From NCBI GenBank assembly GCA_020844525.1, contig JAJGAH010000149.1, positions 1-6,471 of the forward strand: DNA of 6,471 nucleotides. The letters are read 5' to 3'. Positions 6,236 to 6,471 of this stretch are shown in pieces. The notes under the pieces were generated by a model. That model was given only the letters and a program-made list of their open reading frames with translations. It was not told the DNA's origin and searched no databases. The position numbers and the translations under genes were made by a program. This DNA comes from Eubacterium sp. (lineage in GTDB: Bacteria; Bacillota; Clostridia; Lachnospirales; Lachnospiraceae). Position 1 is the stretch's first letter; every line of letters begins with the position of its first letter.

Positions 6236-6471
6236 TCATACCATATTTCTGGCGGCCTGGATAGCCTCTGCGATTTCATCCACACAGATATCCATCGCTC
6301 CGTTATTGAGATATCTTTTCGTTATGCCGGCACGCACTATTTTTTCCTCGGAGAAATCCTCCTGGTCCGCAAGGAACCTTCTGCACATCTCCGCATACCC
6401 AGGCGGGTTCTGTTTTCGTTCCCGCTTCAGTGCCCGCCCCAGACGGATACCATCATCCACCTCGATATAGA
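6236..6471 (-). CDS. Guanylate-kinase-like P-loop nucleoside monophosphate kinase, C-terminal 77 residues (5' end outside window)
   Basis: The minus-strand frame is open to the window edge and ends in TGA at 6238-6236, so this is the 3' end of a longer gene. The visible protein runs YIEVDDGIRLGRALKRE...NPPGYAEMCRRFLADQEDFSEEK...AGITKRYLNNG...CVDEIAEAI. A beta-strand ending in IEV, then an Arg-rich lid-like helix (RLGRALKRERKQ), then a late hydrophobic strand with an Asn (RYLNN) and a closing helix is the layout of the guanylate kinase C-terminus. From memory of the family, it looks like the small guanylate-kinase-like proteins found before holB in Lachnospiraceae. The P loop is outside the window, so activity and substrate (GMP, another NMP, or none) cannot be judged. 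Bacillus has tmk (thymidylate kinase) at the equivalent place. A GTG at 6458-6460 lies inside the conserved part and is not taken as the start. Confidence 0.6.
   Translation of the reverse strand, partial: YIEVDDGIRLGRALKRERKQNPPGYAEMCRRFLADQEDFSEEKIVRAGITKRYLNNGAMDICVDEIAEAIQAARNMV

Noticed and set aside
1..6471. CRISPR array, insertion sequence, tRNA or direct repeat array
   Set aside because: No regularly spaced repeats, terminal inverted repeats, transposase motifs or cloverleaf-like sequence were seen; coding density is high throughout.

Overview
The window is an ordinary housekeeping stretch of a Firmicutes chromosome. I infer Clostridia, most likely Lachnospiraceae, from the gene order, the long-form HPF next to secA, the strong AGGAG ribosome binding sites, the moderate GC content and the style of the SecA and guanylate-kinase-like proteins. 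No tool was run, so the family-level placement is inference. Every gene lies on the minus strand, so transcription runs from high to low coordinates. I see no mobile element, CRISPR array, tRNA or rRNA.

In transcription order, the window opens with the 3' end of a nucleoside-monophosphate-kinase-like gene (6236-6471, cut by the window edge). Next come holB (DNA polymerase III delta', 5122-6129), ricT/yaaT (PSP1-domain protein, 3827-5080), trmN6 (tRNA1(Val) A37 N6-methyltransferase, 3081-3821) and rsmI (16S rRNA C1402 2'-O-methyltransferase, 2103-2951). This is a slimmed version of the tmk-yaaQ-holB-yaaT-yabA-yabB-yazA-yabC order of Bacillus subtilis. No yaaQ, yabA or yazA is present in the intervals where they would sit. 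A GC-rich hairpin followed by TTTT (2039-2060) closes this unit.

A good sigma-A type promoter with an extended -10 (2004-2032) follows directly and drives hpf/raiA, the long hibernation-promoting factor (1428-1955). A second, very clear intrinsic terminator (1355-1380) closes hpf. secA begins 36 bases further on (1319 down to 1) and runs out of the window after 439 codons. hpf is therefore framed as its own transcript between two operons, while the hpf-secA adjacency common in Firmicutes is kept.

The theme is information processing and translation: clamp loading (HolB), RNA processing and development (RicT), tRNA and rRNA methylation (TrmN6, RsmI), ribosome hibernation (HPF) and protein export (SecA). 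I found no undescribed system. The points most worth a second look are the roughly 145-residue arginine- and acid-rich tail on RicT, the missing yaaQ/yabA/yazA genes, the insulated hpf transcript, and possible alternative RNA hairpins at the trmN6 and rsmI 3' ends.
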